Shown: one piece after another, positions 1 through 7,802 of the stretch | How positions within the stretch are numbered: position 1 is the stretch's first letter | Layout of the letters: the number at the start of each line of letters is the position of its first letter | NCBI GenBank assembly: GCA_018269055.1 | Contig: JAFDVI010000039.1 | Location: forward strand, 131,227 to 195,226 | Direction of reading: 5' to 3' | Origin: Acidobacteriota bacterium | GTDB lineage: Bacteria; Acidobacteriota; Blastocatellia; RBC074 | Length of the DNA stretch: 64,000 nt | Program-made: the position numbers and the translations under genes | Notes under the pieces: model-generated | Seen by the model: only the letters and a program-made list of their open reading frames with translations | Told to the model about the DNA's origin: nothing | Database searches by the model: none

Positions 1-33
1 ATTCAAGAAAAAGTAATTCCAGTTAGTAGTTGT

Positions 34-1077
34 ATGGATCAACGTTTATCGCTTACACCGCCGGACGCCGAACCGGATTCGCCCGAATATCCCAGGCCGC
101 TGGCAGAAGATTGGCCAGTCGCAAACGGTTGGCCTGAGCCAATTCTCCGGACGGAAATTCATCGTCTGTCCGACAGAATGCCGCAGCGTTTCGAGCAGGT
201 TTATCTGCCTCCGCCGCAGCCGGAGAAAAAGAAAGTGTTTCGGCATTGGCTGCTGTTGGCGTTGACGGCGATCACCACAACATTGTCCGGCGCAATCTGG
301 TTCGATCTTTCGCTGAAGTCGGGGATGATGTATTCCCTGACCGTTCTGGTCATTCTGGGCGCTCACGAAATGGGGCATTACATCGCCAGCCGCTGGTACG
401 GCGTGGATGCGACGTTGCCATATTTCATTCCATTTTTCATCCCCCCGATTCCGCCGATTCCGGTCATCCCACAAATTGGAACCTTTGGCGCGTTTATCAG
501 GATCAAATCCGCGATTCCTTCGCGCCGGGCGTTGTTCGACATTGGCATTGCCGGGCCACTGGCCGGATTTGTCTTTGCGGTACCGGCGGCATTTATCGCG
601 CACTACTTTGCGAAAGTCTCTCAACCAATTGCCGAAGGCGGGACTTACATCATTTTGCAAGACCCGCTGCTGTTCAAACTCTTTCATGTCATTCTTCGCC
701 TTCCCGCCGACCTGGACTTGAACCCTGTGATGTTGGGAGCCTGGGTGGGAGCGTTGATGACGGCGTTGAATTTGATGCCGGTGGGACAGCTCGATGGCGG
801 ACACGTCACCTACTCCGTGTTTGGCCGCCTGGGGCATCGGGTGATCGCGATTTCCTGTTATGTCAGTGTGATTGCGCTGACGGTATATTCACTGCTCAGC
901 GGCGCAGGCAATTGGGTTCTCTATGCAGTGATTCTGACCTTTATGCTCCGAAGCGGTCATCCGCCCGTGATTGATGAAAGCGAACCGATTGGCTTTGGTC
1001 GCAAACTGGTGGCAATTATTGGGTTGATCGTTTTCATACTTTGTTTCATGACTGTCCCGATCAGGCTGGTCGGCTGA
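34..1077 (+). CDS. Site-2 protease family (M50) membrane metalloprotease
   Basis: Intramembrane zinc protease of the M50/S2P family, expected to cut membrane-bound substrates within the bilayer. The 347-residue protein has a soluble, proline-rich N-terminal region of about 70 residues followed by several hydrophobic segments. The zinc motif HEMGH is at residues 111-115, and the second signature NLMPVGQLDGG at 246-256 supplies the Asp ligand, so the active site looks complete. The long proline-rich stretch after the first motif (about 130-147) is typical of the plant-EGY/bacterial branch of the family. The start near the window edge has no obvious ribosome-binding site, so the N-terminus is less certain. 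The substrate cannot be read from context. Confidence 0.88.
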   Translation: MDQRLSLTPPDAEPDSPEYPRPLAEDWPVANGWPEPILRTEIHRLSDRMPQRFEQVYLPPPQPEKKKVFRHWLLLALTAITTTLSGAIWFDLSLKSGMMYSLTVLVILGAHEMGHYIASRWYGVDATLPYFIPFFIPPIPPIPVIPQIGTFGAFIRIKSAIPSRRALFDIGIAGPLAGFVFAVPAAFIAHYFAKVSQPIAEGGTYIILQDPLLFKLFHVILRLPADLDLNPVMLGAWVGALMTALNLMPVGQLDGGHVTYSVFGRLGHRVIAISCYVSVIALTVYSLLSGAGNWVLYAVILTFMLRSGHPPVIDESEPIGFGRKLVAIIGLIVFILCFMTVPIRLVG

Positions 1078-1105
1078 TTTTGCCCCCGATCTTGGAGGAT
1101 TCTTT

Positions 1106-1519
1106 ATGACGCTTCATGCTCGCGACGTAATGATCAAAGACGTTCTCACCGTCAATGAAAAGACTCCGCTCAAGGAAGTCACCAAACTGTTTGGCGACAA
1201 ACACATCACTGGCGCACCGGTCGTCAACGAAGCGGGGGATTTGGTCGGCGTGATTTCTGAAAGCGATATCATTCGCAAAACGACCAGCATCGGTGCCTGG
1301 TCGCCGAAAATGGCCGGACAGATTATGACCAAACCGGCCGTCACTGTGGAACCCGGCGAAACGTTGCAACGCGTTTGCGAATTGATGTTCAACCGCCACA
1401 TTCATCGCGTCGTCGTCGCCGAAGGCAAAACCATCCGCGGCATCATCACCACGATGGACATCCTGCGAGCCATTGCCAATCAAGGAAAGGAAAAAGGGCA
1501 GGACGCTTTTCAAAGCTGA
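1106..1519 (+). CDS. CBS-domain protein (paired CBS)
   Basis: A 137-residue protein consisting almost entirely of two CBS motifs (about residues 5-60 and 70-128), the adenosyl-nucleotide-sensing Bateman module. The first starts with ARDVMIKDVLTV and the second with AGQIMTKPAVTVEPGE, both classic CBS openings. A good ribosome-binding site (TTGGAGG) lies 8 bases before the ATG. No effector domain is attached, so it probably acts by binding a partner or as a ligand-binding regulator. It follows the M50 protease by 28 bp and may be co-transcribed with it; some M50 proteases carry CBS domains fused, which makes partnership attractive but unproven. Confidence 0.85.
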   Translation: MTLHARDVMIKDVLTVNEKTPLKEVTKLFGDKHITGAPVVNEAGDLVGVISESDIIRKTTSIGAWSPKMAGQIMTKPAVTVEPGETLQRVCELMFNRHIHRVVVAEGKTIRGIITTMDILRAIANQGKEKGQDAFQS

Positions 1520-1552
1520 AAACCTCACTCCGGGGCAGGCCAAAATCTGAAC

Positions 1553-2914
1553 ATGCAATCTTCGCTGCTCGATAAAATCGTTTATCTGATGTTGCTGGTG
1601 CTGCTGGTTGTAACGCCGTTGCCTTACGGTTCGGTGGAAACCTGGTCCATTGCGCTCTGGGAAATCCTTGTGTTTGGCGCCGTGGGGTTGTGGGTGTTGC
1701 AGGCCACGGTCGAAGGAAAATTGCGAATCAAGCTGAGTCCATTGGTTTGGCCGATGCTGGCGTTATTGATTCTGGCCGTTGTCCAAACCTTGCCGATCCT
1801 GCACGGAGAAAGACAAACCATCAGCTTTTCGCCGTTTGCCACATCTCAATTCGCCGTCAAACTGCTGGCGTCTATTTGTTTCTTTTTGTTGTTCGCAACG
1901 TATGTTCACAACGATGATCGGCGAATGAAAGCCATCAATGTCATTATCGCGGTTGGCACAATCATCGCCATCGTCGGAATTGGACAAGCTTATATCGGCA
2001 GGTTGCTTTGGCAACGTGGCGCGTTCGGTCCTTTCGTCAACCGGAATCACTTCGCGGGTTTTTTGGAAATGGGAGTCGCGCTGTGCGGTGGATTGATGAT
2101 TGGGCGCGTCGTCAAACAGGTTTGGCTGGCGATTTACGGAAGCTGCGCGCTGGCGATGTGCGCCGGAATCGGATTGTCGGCTTCGCGGGGAGGCGTGCTG
2201 GCGCTGGCCGCCGAAATCGTGTTTTTGATCTTGATCGCCATCCCGACGTTTTTCCACAGTCGAAAGCAGGACAAAGCGCGTCGCGCCGGAATATTGATTC
2301 GGTCGGCAGCGGCATTGCTGATTGGAATCGGAGCCATTGCCGGAGCAGTATTTCTGGTAGGTTCTGAAGGATTGGTTGCAAACTTTTCACAGCTTCAGGC
2401 AGAAACCCAAGGTGAGCTTCCGGCCAGTGAACGGTTCAGCCGACGGGACATCTGGCACGCCACAACCGAATTGATCAAAGATCATCCCCTGACCGGCGTT
2501 GGTTTGGGCGCGTTCCAATTCGCCTATACCCGCTACGATCAAAGCTCCGGCATTCAGCGCGTCGAACAATCCCACAACGATTACCTGCAAGTTGTCGCTG
2601 ATGCCGGATTTGTCGGCGGTTTTATTGCGCTGGTGTTTGTCGTGTTGCTGTTTGTGCGCGGATTTATCACCCTCCAAACCCACAATCGGCAAAAACGCGC
2701 TGTCGTGATGGGGGCGTTGGCAGGATGTTTTGCCATAGCAATTCACAGCTTCGTCGAATTCAACCTGCAAATCACGTCCAATGCTCAACTGTTTCTGGCA
2801 TTGGCGGCGCTGGCTACGACAGGGCGCCACAAACGGCAAGAGCACGAAGAACCAAGCTATGCACTTCAGCCGCACCATTCACAAATCCCCGTTCACCATT
2901 CTGAACTCGGGTAG
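1553..2914 (+). CDS. O-antigen ligase / polymerase family membrane protein
   Basis: A 453-residue multi-span inner-membrane protein of the Wzy_C/O-antigen ligase family, which transfers or polymerises undecaprenyl-linked glycans at the periplasmic face. About ten hydrophobic segments are visible. The diagnostic periplasmic loop at about residues 290-350 contains RRDIWHATTELIKDHPLTGV and then EQSHNDYLQVVADAGFVGG, the conserved H-N-D-Y-L-Q / D-x-G signature. The ATG is 33 bp after the CBS gene. No other glycan-export or glycosyltransferase genes are nearby, so whether it acts on O-antigen, exopolysaccharide or protein glycans is open. Confidence 0.85.
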   Translation: MQSSLLDKIVYLMLLVLLVVTPLPYGSVETWSIALWEILVFGAVGLWVLQATVEGKLRIKLSPLVWPMLALLILAVVQTLPILHGERQTISFSPFATSQFAVKLLASICFFLLFATYVHNDDRRMKAINVIIAVGTIIAIVGIGQAYIGRLLWQRGAFGPFVNRNHFAGFLEMGVALCGGLMIGRVVKQVWLAIYGSCALAMCAGIGLSASRGGVLALAAEIVFLILIAIPTFFHSRKQDKARRAGILIRSAAALLIGIGAIAGAVFLVGSEGLVANFSQLQAETQGELPASERFSRRDIWHATTELIKDHPLTGVGLGAFQFAYTRYDQSSGIQRVEQSHNDYLQVVADAGFVGGFIALVFVVLLFVRGFITLQTHNRQKRAVVMGALAGCFAIAIHSFVEFNLQITSNAQLFLALAALATTGRHKRQEHEEPSYALQPHHSQIPVHHSELG

Positions 2915-3066
2915 AAGCCGTTCACCTTCCCACACATCAGCCAAAGCGTGAAAATGCAATCCCAAAACTTTTCCTGAAAATGGAAGAAATCTGATTTCTG
3001 CTTCGTCAAATCCACGAACGCAGGAGAAAGCAACGAACCGAAGGAACTGGAAAAGGCGCTGCCGCG

Positions 3067-3690
3067 ATGAATCAAGCCCGGAACGAAGAGCAGTTGATTG
3101 AAGCCTGTCGGCAGGGCGACCGCGATTCGTTTCGACAGTTATTTGAACTGCACAAAGATCGCGTATGGTCCATCGCACTGCATTTCATCGGCGATGAAGC
3201 TGCGGCGCGCGACATCACGCAGCAGATATTTCTGAAATTGTTTACGGTCATCGGGCAATTTCGCGGCGAATCGGGGTTTTCAACCTGGCTGTATCGAATG
3301 GTGGTCAATGCCTGTTTGGACGAACAGCGGCGGCGAAAACGATTTCTGTCGCTTGAGTTTTTCAAGACGGGCGATTTTTTCAAAACCGGCGATGGTTCCG
3401 GAGACGGTTGGGATGTGATGGATCAGCAACAGGCAAAACAATTCAAGCGAAAGTTACAGACGTTGGCGCAGGAAGATCATCACGCAGAATTGGAACTTTC
3501 CGCCGCCGTCAAAGCTGCCGTTAAAGAATTGAAGCCCAAACTACGCATGGCGATTCTGCTGAAATACTTCGAAGGGTTGTCGTACGAAGAAATGGCAGAT
3601 GTGTTGGGATGTTCGATGGGAACGGTCGCTTCGCGGCTGAATCGAGGGCATAAGGAACTGGCGCGAAGGCTCGCGCATCTGAAGCAGTAG
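3067..3690 (+). CDS. ECF-type RNA polymerase sigma factor
   Basis: A 207-residue sigma-70 family protein of the extracytoplasmic-function type. Region 2 lies at about residues 10-90, with the -10 recognition stretch around GFSTWLYRMVVNACLDEQRR. Region 4 (about 150-205) has the helix-turn-helix YEEMADVLGCSMGTVASRLN. A charged linker of about 60 residues separates the two. It is the first gene of a run including a zinc-finger/FecR anti-sigma gene at 4324, so it is probably held inactive by that membrane protein and released by an envelope signal. The stop codon is 9 bp before the next ATG. Confidence 0.9.
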   Translation: MNQARNEEQLIEACRQGDRDSFRQLFELHKDRVWSIALHFIGDEAAARDITQQIFLKLFTVIGQFRGESGFSTWLYRMVVNACLDEQRRRKRFLSLEFFKTGDFFKTGDGSGDGWDVMDQQQAKQFKRKLQTLAQEDHHAELELSAAVKAAVKELKPKLRMAILLKYFEGLSYEEMADVLGCSMGTVASRLNRGHKELARRLAHLKQ

Positions 3691-3699
3691 GAGAAGATT

Positions 3700-4314
3700 A
3701 TGAAGCTGATTGTTGTGATGATTTTGTTGTCATTTGCCAGTTGCCTGCCGACGCAAGCGCAAAAAAAGCTGGTCGGCGGCGGATGCGACGGGTGTGATTT
3801 GATTTACGCCGGCATGCCCAAACAATTGAATTGGGAAACGGCACTGTGCGATGCCAATGAACCCGGCGAGCCAATGGAAATCAGCGGGACGATTTTCAAA
3901 GCGGACGGTAAAACCGCTGCGGCGGGTGTGATTCTGTACGTGTACCACACCAACGCCAAAGGCTTTTACGAACCGGCTGCGGATCAGACCGAGGCGCGTA
4001 GACACGGGAAGCTGCGTGGTTGGATGAAAACCAACGAACGTGGCGAATACAAGTTTCACAGTGTCAAACCAGCGGCTTATCCCAACCGGCAAGACCCGGC
4101 GCATATTCATCCGGTCATCAAGGAATCCGACAAAAACGAATACTACATTGACGAATACCGATTTGATGATGATCCTCGATTGACGGCTGCTGAACGCGCG
4201 AAACAGGAATTTCGCGGCGGCTCCGGCATCATTCACCTGACAAAAACTGCAAACGGAATCTGGGTCGGGCATAGAGATATTGTGTTGGGCAATAACATTC
4301 CGAACTATCAATAA
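3700..4314 (+). CDS. Exported intradiol ring-cleavage dioxygenase-like protein
   Basis: A 204-residue protein with a signal peptide (residues 1-20) and a beta-sandwich domain of the protocatechuate/catechol intradiol dioxygenase family. The four Fe(III) ligands expected for the family can be assigned: Tyr90 (in NAKGFY), Tyr127 (in PAAYP), His135 and His137 (in PAHIH), so it may be catalytically active on an aromatic diol, or may simply retain the metal site. Ribosome-binding site GGAGAAG precedes the ATG. Its position between an ECF sigma factor and the anti-sigma gene is unusual. No other aromatic-degradation genes are present. Confidence 0.82.
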   Translation: MKLIVVMILLSFASCLPTQAQKKLVGGGCDGCDLIYAGMPKQLNWETALCDANEPGEPMEISGTIFKADGKTAAAGVILYVYHTNAKGFYEPAADQTEARRHGKLRGWMKTNERGEYKFHSVKPAAYPNRQDPAHIHPVIKESDKNEYYIDEYRFDDDPRLTAAERAKQEFRGGSGIIHLTKTANGIWVGHRDIVLGNNIPNYQ

Positions 4315-4323
4315 CCAACGACG

Positions 4324-5490
4324 ATGTTTTCGAATCACGTCAACAAAAATCTTTCAGCTTATCTGCACGGCGAACTCACGGCGGAAGATGCGCAGCGCGT
4401 AGTGGATCATTTGCGCATGTGCGCAGGTTGCCGCGCGGAATTTGAAGAGATCGAATTCGGCGCGCAGCTCGCCGGCCAGCTTCAGCGCCAGCAAGCGCCG
4501 GAATCGTTGTGGGTAGAACTGGAAGCGGCGATCAATCGAGAGGATTTTGTTCAACGCAGAGACGCAAAGAACGCTGAGACGCCACAGAGGAACCTGGGGC
4601 TGTCGTGGCTGACATTGAAACTTTGTTTGGAGCTTGCGCCGGTTGTGATTCTGATTGGTTTGGGAATTGTGTTTTTGAATCGTTATTTCCAACAACCGCC
4701 GCCGAACAACCGGCCATCGTGGGAAGTGACGCGGTTGGATGGGCAGCCGGTCATCGGCAGAAAAAAGATTGCAGAAAAAGGCAGCTTGCCCGTTGGCGAA
4801 TGGTTGACGACCGATGACGCTTCGCGCGCGCAAATCAGCGTCGGGCAAATTGGCGAAGTCAAAGTCGAACCAAATTCGCGCATTCAACTCCTTGAAGCAC
4901 AAGACGACAACCATCGTCTGGCGATGCAACGCGGCAAGATGGAAGCTTTCATCTGGGCGCCTCCCCGTAAGTTTTTTGTGCAAACGCCGTCGGCGTTGGC
5001 GGTGGATTTGGGGTGCAGCTACACGCTGGAAGTCGCCGAAGATGGAACATCGCTGCTGAATGTAACGATGGGATGGGTGGCGTTTGAATGGCAGGGGCGC
5101 GAATCGTTCGTGCCCGCCGAAGCCAAATGCGTCACGCGACCGAAATTGGGGCCGGGCACGCCGTATTTTGGTGACGCTTCAACGGAATTCCAGCTTGCGC
5201 TGGCACAGTTCGATACCGGGCAAGCCGATTCGCTCCGCGCGGTGCTGGCGCAGGCCAGAAAACGCGATGCGCTGACGTTGTGGCATCTTTTGGCGAGAAC
5301 CGAAGGCGAAGCGCGCGGCAAGGTGTTTGACCGGTTGGCGGAATTGATTCCGCCGCCGAAGAACGTAACTCGCGAAGGCGTCCTCAGCGGTGACCGCGCC
5401 ATGCTGGATGCGTGGTGGGCGGAACTTGGACTTGGCGATACCGAATGGTGGCGGATGTGGAAAGGGGCGTTGCCTACACAAACGAAATAG
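4324..5490 (+). CDS. Anti-sigma factor: zinc finger plus FecR domain
   Basis: A 388-residue single-span protein. The N-terminus is a putative zinc-finger anti-sigma domain with H29, C33 and C36 (HLRMCAGC), which would bind the sigma factor encoded upstream. One membrane helix lies at about 101-119, followed by a periplasmic FecR-like domain (about 150-250) rich in Q-I-x-V-G and S-A-L-A-V-D-L-G type strands, then a C-terminal region of about 120 residues. Residues 76-90 are encoded by a stretch (4551-4592) that reads like an intergenic CGCAGAGACGC repeat inserted in frame in the linker before the helix. It starts 9 bp after the dioxygenase stop. Confidence 0.85.
   Translation: MFSNHVNKNLSAYLHGELTAEDAQRVVDHLRMCAGCRAEFEEIEFGAQLAGQLQRQQAPESLWVELEAAINREDFVQRRDAKNAETPQRNLGLSWLTLKLCLELAPVVILIGLGIVFLNRYFQQPPPNNRPSWEVTRLDGQPVIGRKKIAEKGSLPVGEWLTTDDASRAQISVGQIGEVKVEPNSRIQLLEAQDDNHRLAMQRGKMEAFIWAPPRKFFVQTPSALAVDLGCSYTLEVAEDGTSLLNVTMGWVAFEWQGRESFVPAEAKCVTRPKLGPGTPYFGDASTEFQLALAQFDTGQADSLRAVLAQARKRDALTLWHLLARTEGEARGKVFDRLAELIPPPKNVTREGVLSGDRAMLDAWWAELGLGDTEWWRMWKGALPTQTK
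4551..4592 (+). repeat. In-frame CGCAGAGACGC-type repeat inside the anti-sigma gene
   Basis: A 42-bp stretch rich in CGCAGAGA / CGCTGAGACG units resembles the 'cacagagacacagag' family of short intergenic repeats seen in many environmental bacterial genomes and shares ACGCTGAGA with the inverted repeat at 7650-7724. It encodes hydrophilic residues 76-90 in the linker of the anti-sigma factor, where an insertion would be tolerated. Confidence 0.5.
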
Positions 5491-5576
5491 CTTGCAGTTG
5501 TTGACCGTGAGATTTCAACACGCTTTCGATCCGCGTTGGGCGTCGAAAGCCGTCAATCAAACTTGGAGGAAACGTT

Positions 5577-6293
5577 ATGACTCGCAACATGCTTCGTTCG
5601 TTCTCGATTGTCGCTGCTTTGATGATCATTGTCGCAATTGGCCAAAACGCGCTGGCCGGGCCGCCGTTGATTTGCCATCCGATTGAAATCGGCAATGCCA
5701 AATCGTTGCCGTGGGCTGGCGCTCAATGGCGCGACGTGAAAAAAGATTACGATTTGAATCGTTTGGTCGCCGACACACTGGCGCTGCTGCAACCGGACAC
5801 GCCGATTCTGGCGCGGATGGAAACCTTGCGCCGCGCGACGATTTACGCCGTCTGGGCAAAATCCGACCGCGAAGTCGGCCTGACGATCAATGACAGCAAA
5901 ATCGCCGATGAACTCCAAACCAAATTGATGGATCGCGTCCGCGAAGCCTTCCGGTTGAATCAATCTGCTGCGCTGGCGTTGTTTGACGCCGGATATTTGA
6001 ATGCTTGTTACAAACAGGCGGGATACAAATCGGATGTCAAAGCTCCGAATCTGATGGACGCATACTCGATGGTTCGCAAAGGCTCGCACAATTTGAACAG
6101 TCCTGAAGTCGAATTTGCCCTGGCGATCATCAGCGAACATCCGCGTCAGGCTTCGCACCAGGAACATCTGCAAAAAGCGATTGCCGGAGCCAAAGATGGT
6201 TCGTTGTTGGCCATCAATCTGGTCAAACATTTCGGCAAGCCGGGGCAGAATTTCGCCTCGCTGCGCGCGCAAACCGCTTCGGCCAAGAACTGA
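5577..6293 (+). CDS. Exported protein of unknown function
   Basis: A 238-residue protein not recognised. Residues 1-27 form a clear signal peptide ending in ALAGP, followed by a mostly helical mature part with no membrane segment and few cysteines (PLICHPIE near the mature N-terminus and one LNACYKQ). The ATG has a strong ribosome-binding site (GGAGG). It sits 86 bp after the anti-sigma gene and 68 bp before another exported protein, so it is plausibly a target or member of the sigma-factor unit. The helical repeats hint at a HEAT/TPR-like fold, but no specific family can be assigned. Confidence 0.7.
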   Translation: MTRNMLRSFSIVAALMIIVAIGQNALAGPPLICHPIEIGNAKSLPWAGAQWRDVKKDYDLNRLVADTLALLQPDTPILARMETLRRATIYAVWAKSDREVGLTINDSKIADELQTKLMDRVREAFRLNQSAALALFDAGYLNACYKQAGYKSDVKAPNLMDAYSMVRKGSHNLNSPEVEFALAIISEHPRQASHQEHLQKAIAGAKDGSLLAINLVKHFGKPGQNFASLRAQTASAKN

Positions 6294-6361
6294 GTCAATA
6301 CCGCGACCGGTAGGAAGCGGGTTTTCACAGTCGGCCTTTAACCGCACCAAGGAGGGATAGC

Positions 6362-7552
6362 ATGCTCAACCTTATCATCTCAAAACTGTCCATCGCGGTG
6401 TTGCTCATCGCCGTGGCGTTTACTCCAGCCGCAACGATTTTCGATGTGAAGACTCAACCGTCGAAAGGTTTGGTTGTTCACGAATGGGGCACGTTTACTT
6501 CGGTGACGACCGCTGACGGCCAACGGCAAGTATGGAGTCCGCTGACCGGCCCCAGCGACTTGCCCGGTTTCGTGTACAAATCGAAACAACAAACACAATT
6601 TTCCCAGGGGAATTGCGTCAAATGCGGATGGGCGTATGTCCGTATGGAAACGCCTGTGTTGTACTTTTACAGCGACCGTGAATTGTCGGCTTCGGTCAAA
6701 GTCGGCTTTCCGCGAGGCAGCATCACCGAATGGTACCCGCAAGCGCGCGAAGTCGGCAGCGGCATTAACTGGATGAACTTCACTGTGAAACCCGGCGCGA
6801 CAGCGAATTTTCCGGTCGAAGAGGCCGAAAGCCATTATTACCCGGCGCGCGAAACGGACGCCGCGCCGCTGACACTTGGGAACGAGCAGGAGAAATTTCT
6901 GTTTTATCGCGGCATCGGCAATTTCGATCTTCCGATCACTGCCAAACTCGGAAACGATCAGGTGACGGTGAAAAATACCGGGAGCGAAGCACTGACTTCT
7001 GTCGTTGTGTTTGAAAATCGGGGTGGACGAGTCGGCTGGCGCATCGTGAATTCGCTGGGCGGTGAAGCGGCGCTTGCGCGTCCGGCGCTTGGACAATCGC
7101 TGGATTCACTCCGCAGTGAATTGCAGAAAGCCTTGACGTCGCAAGGACTGTACGAAAAAGAAGCTGCTGCGATGGTCAAAACCTGGAGCGATTTCTGGTT
7201 TGAAGACGGTTTGCGCATCTTTTATGTCGTGCCGCGCAAAACGACGGATAGGATTTTGCCGATCGCAATTACGCCCGCGCCAACCGAACTCGATCGCGTG
7301 CTGGTCGGTCGTCTGGAAATCGTCACGCCGGAAATGGAACTGGCGATCCAAGCTGCTGCTCAGAAATATCTGGAAGGCACAGCAGAATCGCATGCCGCTG
7401 CGCTCAAGGCGCTTCACCCGTACGGACGATTTGCCGAACCGACGTTGCGCCGGTTAATGGAAAACGCGCACAAAATTGGTCAGGCAAAAGCGTCGCAACC
7501 CTATTGGGATTTCATGAACGCTGCGCTGGCCGATGCTGGCAGCAAGCGTTGA
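6362..7552 (+). CDS. Exported protein of unknown function with VHEWGTF motif
   Basis: A 396-residue protein with an N-terminal signal sequence (about 1-25). The mature protein begins with KGLVVHEWGTFTSV, a motif I associate with a family of hypothetical exported proteins in Acidobacteriota and Planctomycetota; no function is known to me. A CxxC pair (GNCVKCGW, about residue 82) may bind metal or form a disulphide. The ribosome-binding site AAGGAGG is strong. It is the last gene before a strong terminator and probably shares a transcript with the preceding exported protein. Confidence 0.7.
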   Translation: MLNLIISKLSIAVLLIAVAFTPAATIFDVKTQPSKGLVVHEWGTFTSVTTADGQRQVWSPLTGPSDLPGFVYKSKQQTQFSQGNCVKCGWAYVRMETPVLYFYSDRELSASVKVGFPRGSITEWYPQAREVGSGINWMNFTVKPGATANFPVEEAESHYYPARETDAAPLTLGNEQEKFLFYRGIGNFDLPITAKLGNDQVTVKNTGSEALTSVVVFENRGGRVGWRIVNSLGGEAALARPALGQSLDSLRSELQKALTSQGLYEKEAAAMVKTWSDFWFEDGLRIFYVVPRKTTDRILPIAITPAPTELDRVLVGRLEIVTPEMELAIQAAAQKYLEGTAESHAAALKALHPYGRFAEPTLRRLMENAHKIGQAKASQPYWDFMNAALADAGSKR

Positions 7553-7574
7553 TTGCTGTCGAATTCAAAATGCT

Positions 7575-7615
7575 AAAAGCGGCTGCGCATGAATGAAAGG
7601 CGCAGCCGCTTTTTT
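7575..7615 (+). terminator. Rho-independent terminator after the sigma/anti-sigma gene run
   Basis: Perfect 11-bp GC-rich stem AGCGGCTGCGC (7578-7588) with GCGCAGCCGCT (7600-7610), an 11-base loop and a following run of six T; flanking A/T pairs extend the stem. Confidence 0.9.
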
Positions 7616-7649
7616 ATGAAGTGCTGTCTGTTGATGGATAAATCGTTTC

Positions 7650-7724
7650 AGCCATAGAGGTCACAGACACGCTGAGAGATAAAACTATCTGGCTTCCTCC
7701 GTGTTCTCTATGCGCGCTGTGGCT
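7650..7724. repeat. Imperfect inverted repeat, AGCCACAGAG family
   Basis: Both arms are diverged copies of a sequence like AGCCACAGAG-CACAGAGAACACGGAGA: left arm from 7650, right arm ending in GCTGTGGCT at 7724, around an AT-rich centre. It lies between the terminator and metG and contains no gene. It belongs to the same loose family as 4551-4592. Confidence 0.6.
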
Positions 7725-7802
7725 AAATTAAGGAATAAGTTCAGACCTTTTGTTTGCCAAACCTTGCTGTGGTGTGAACAATAACGGCTTCTTTATCAAC
7801 GA

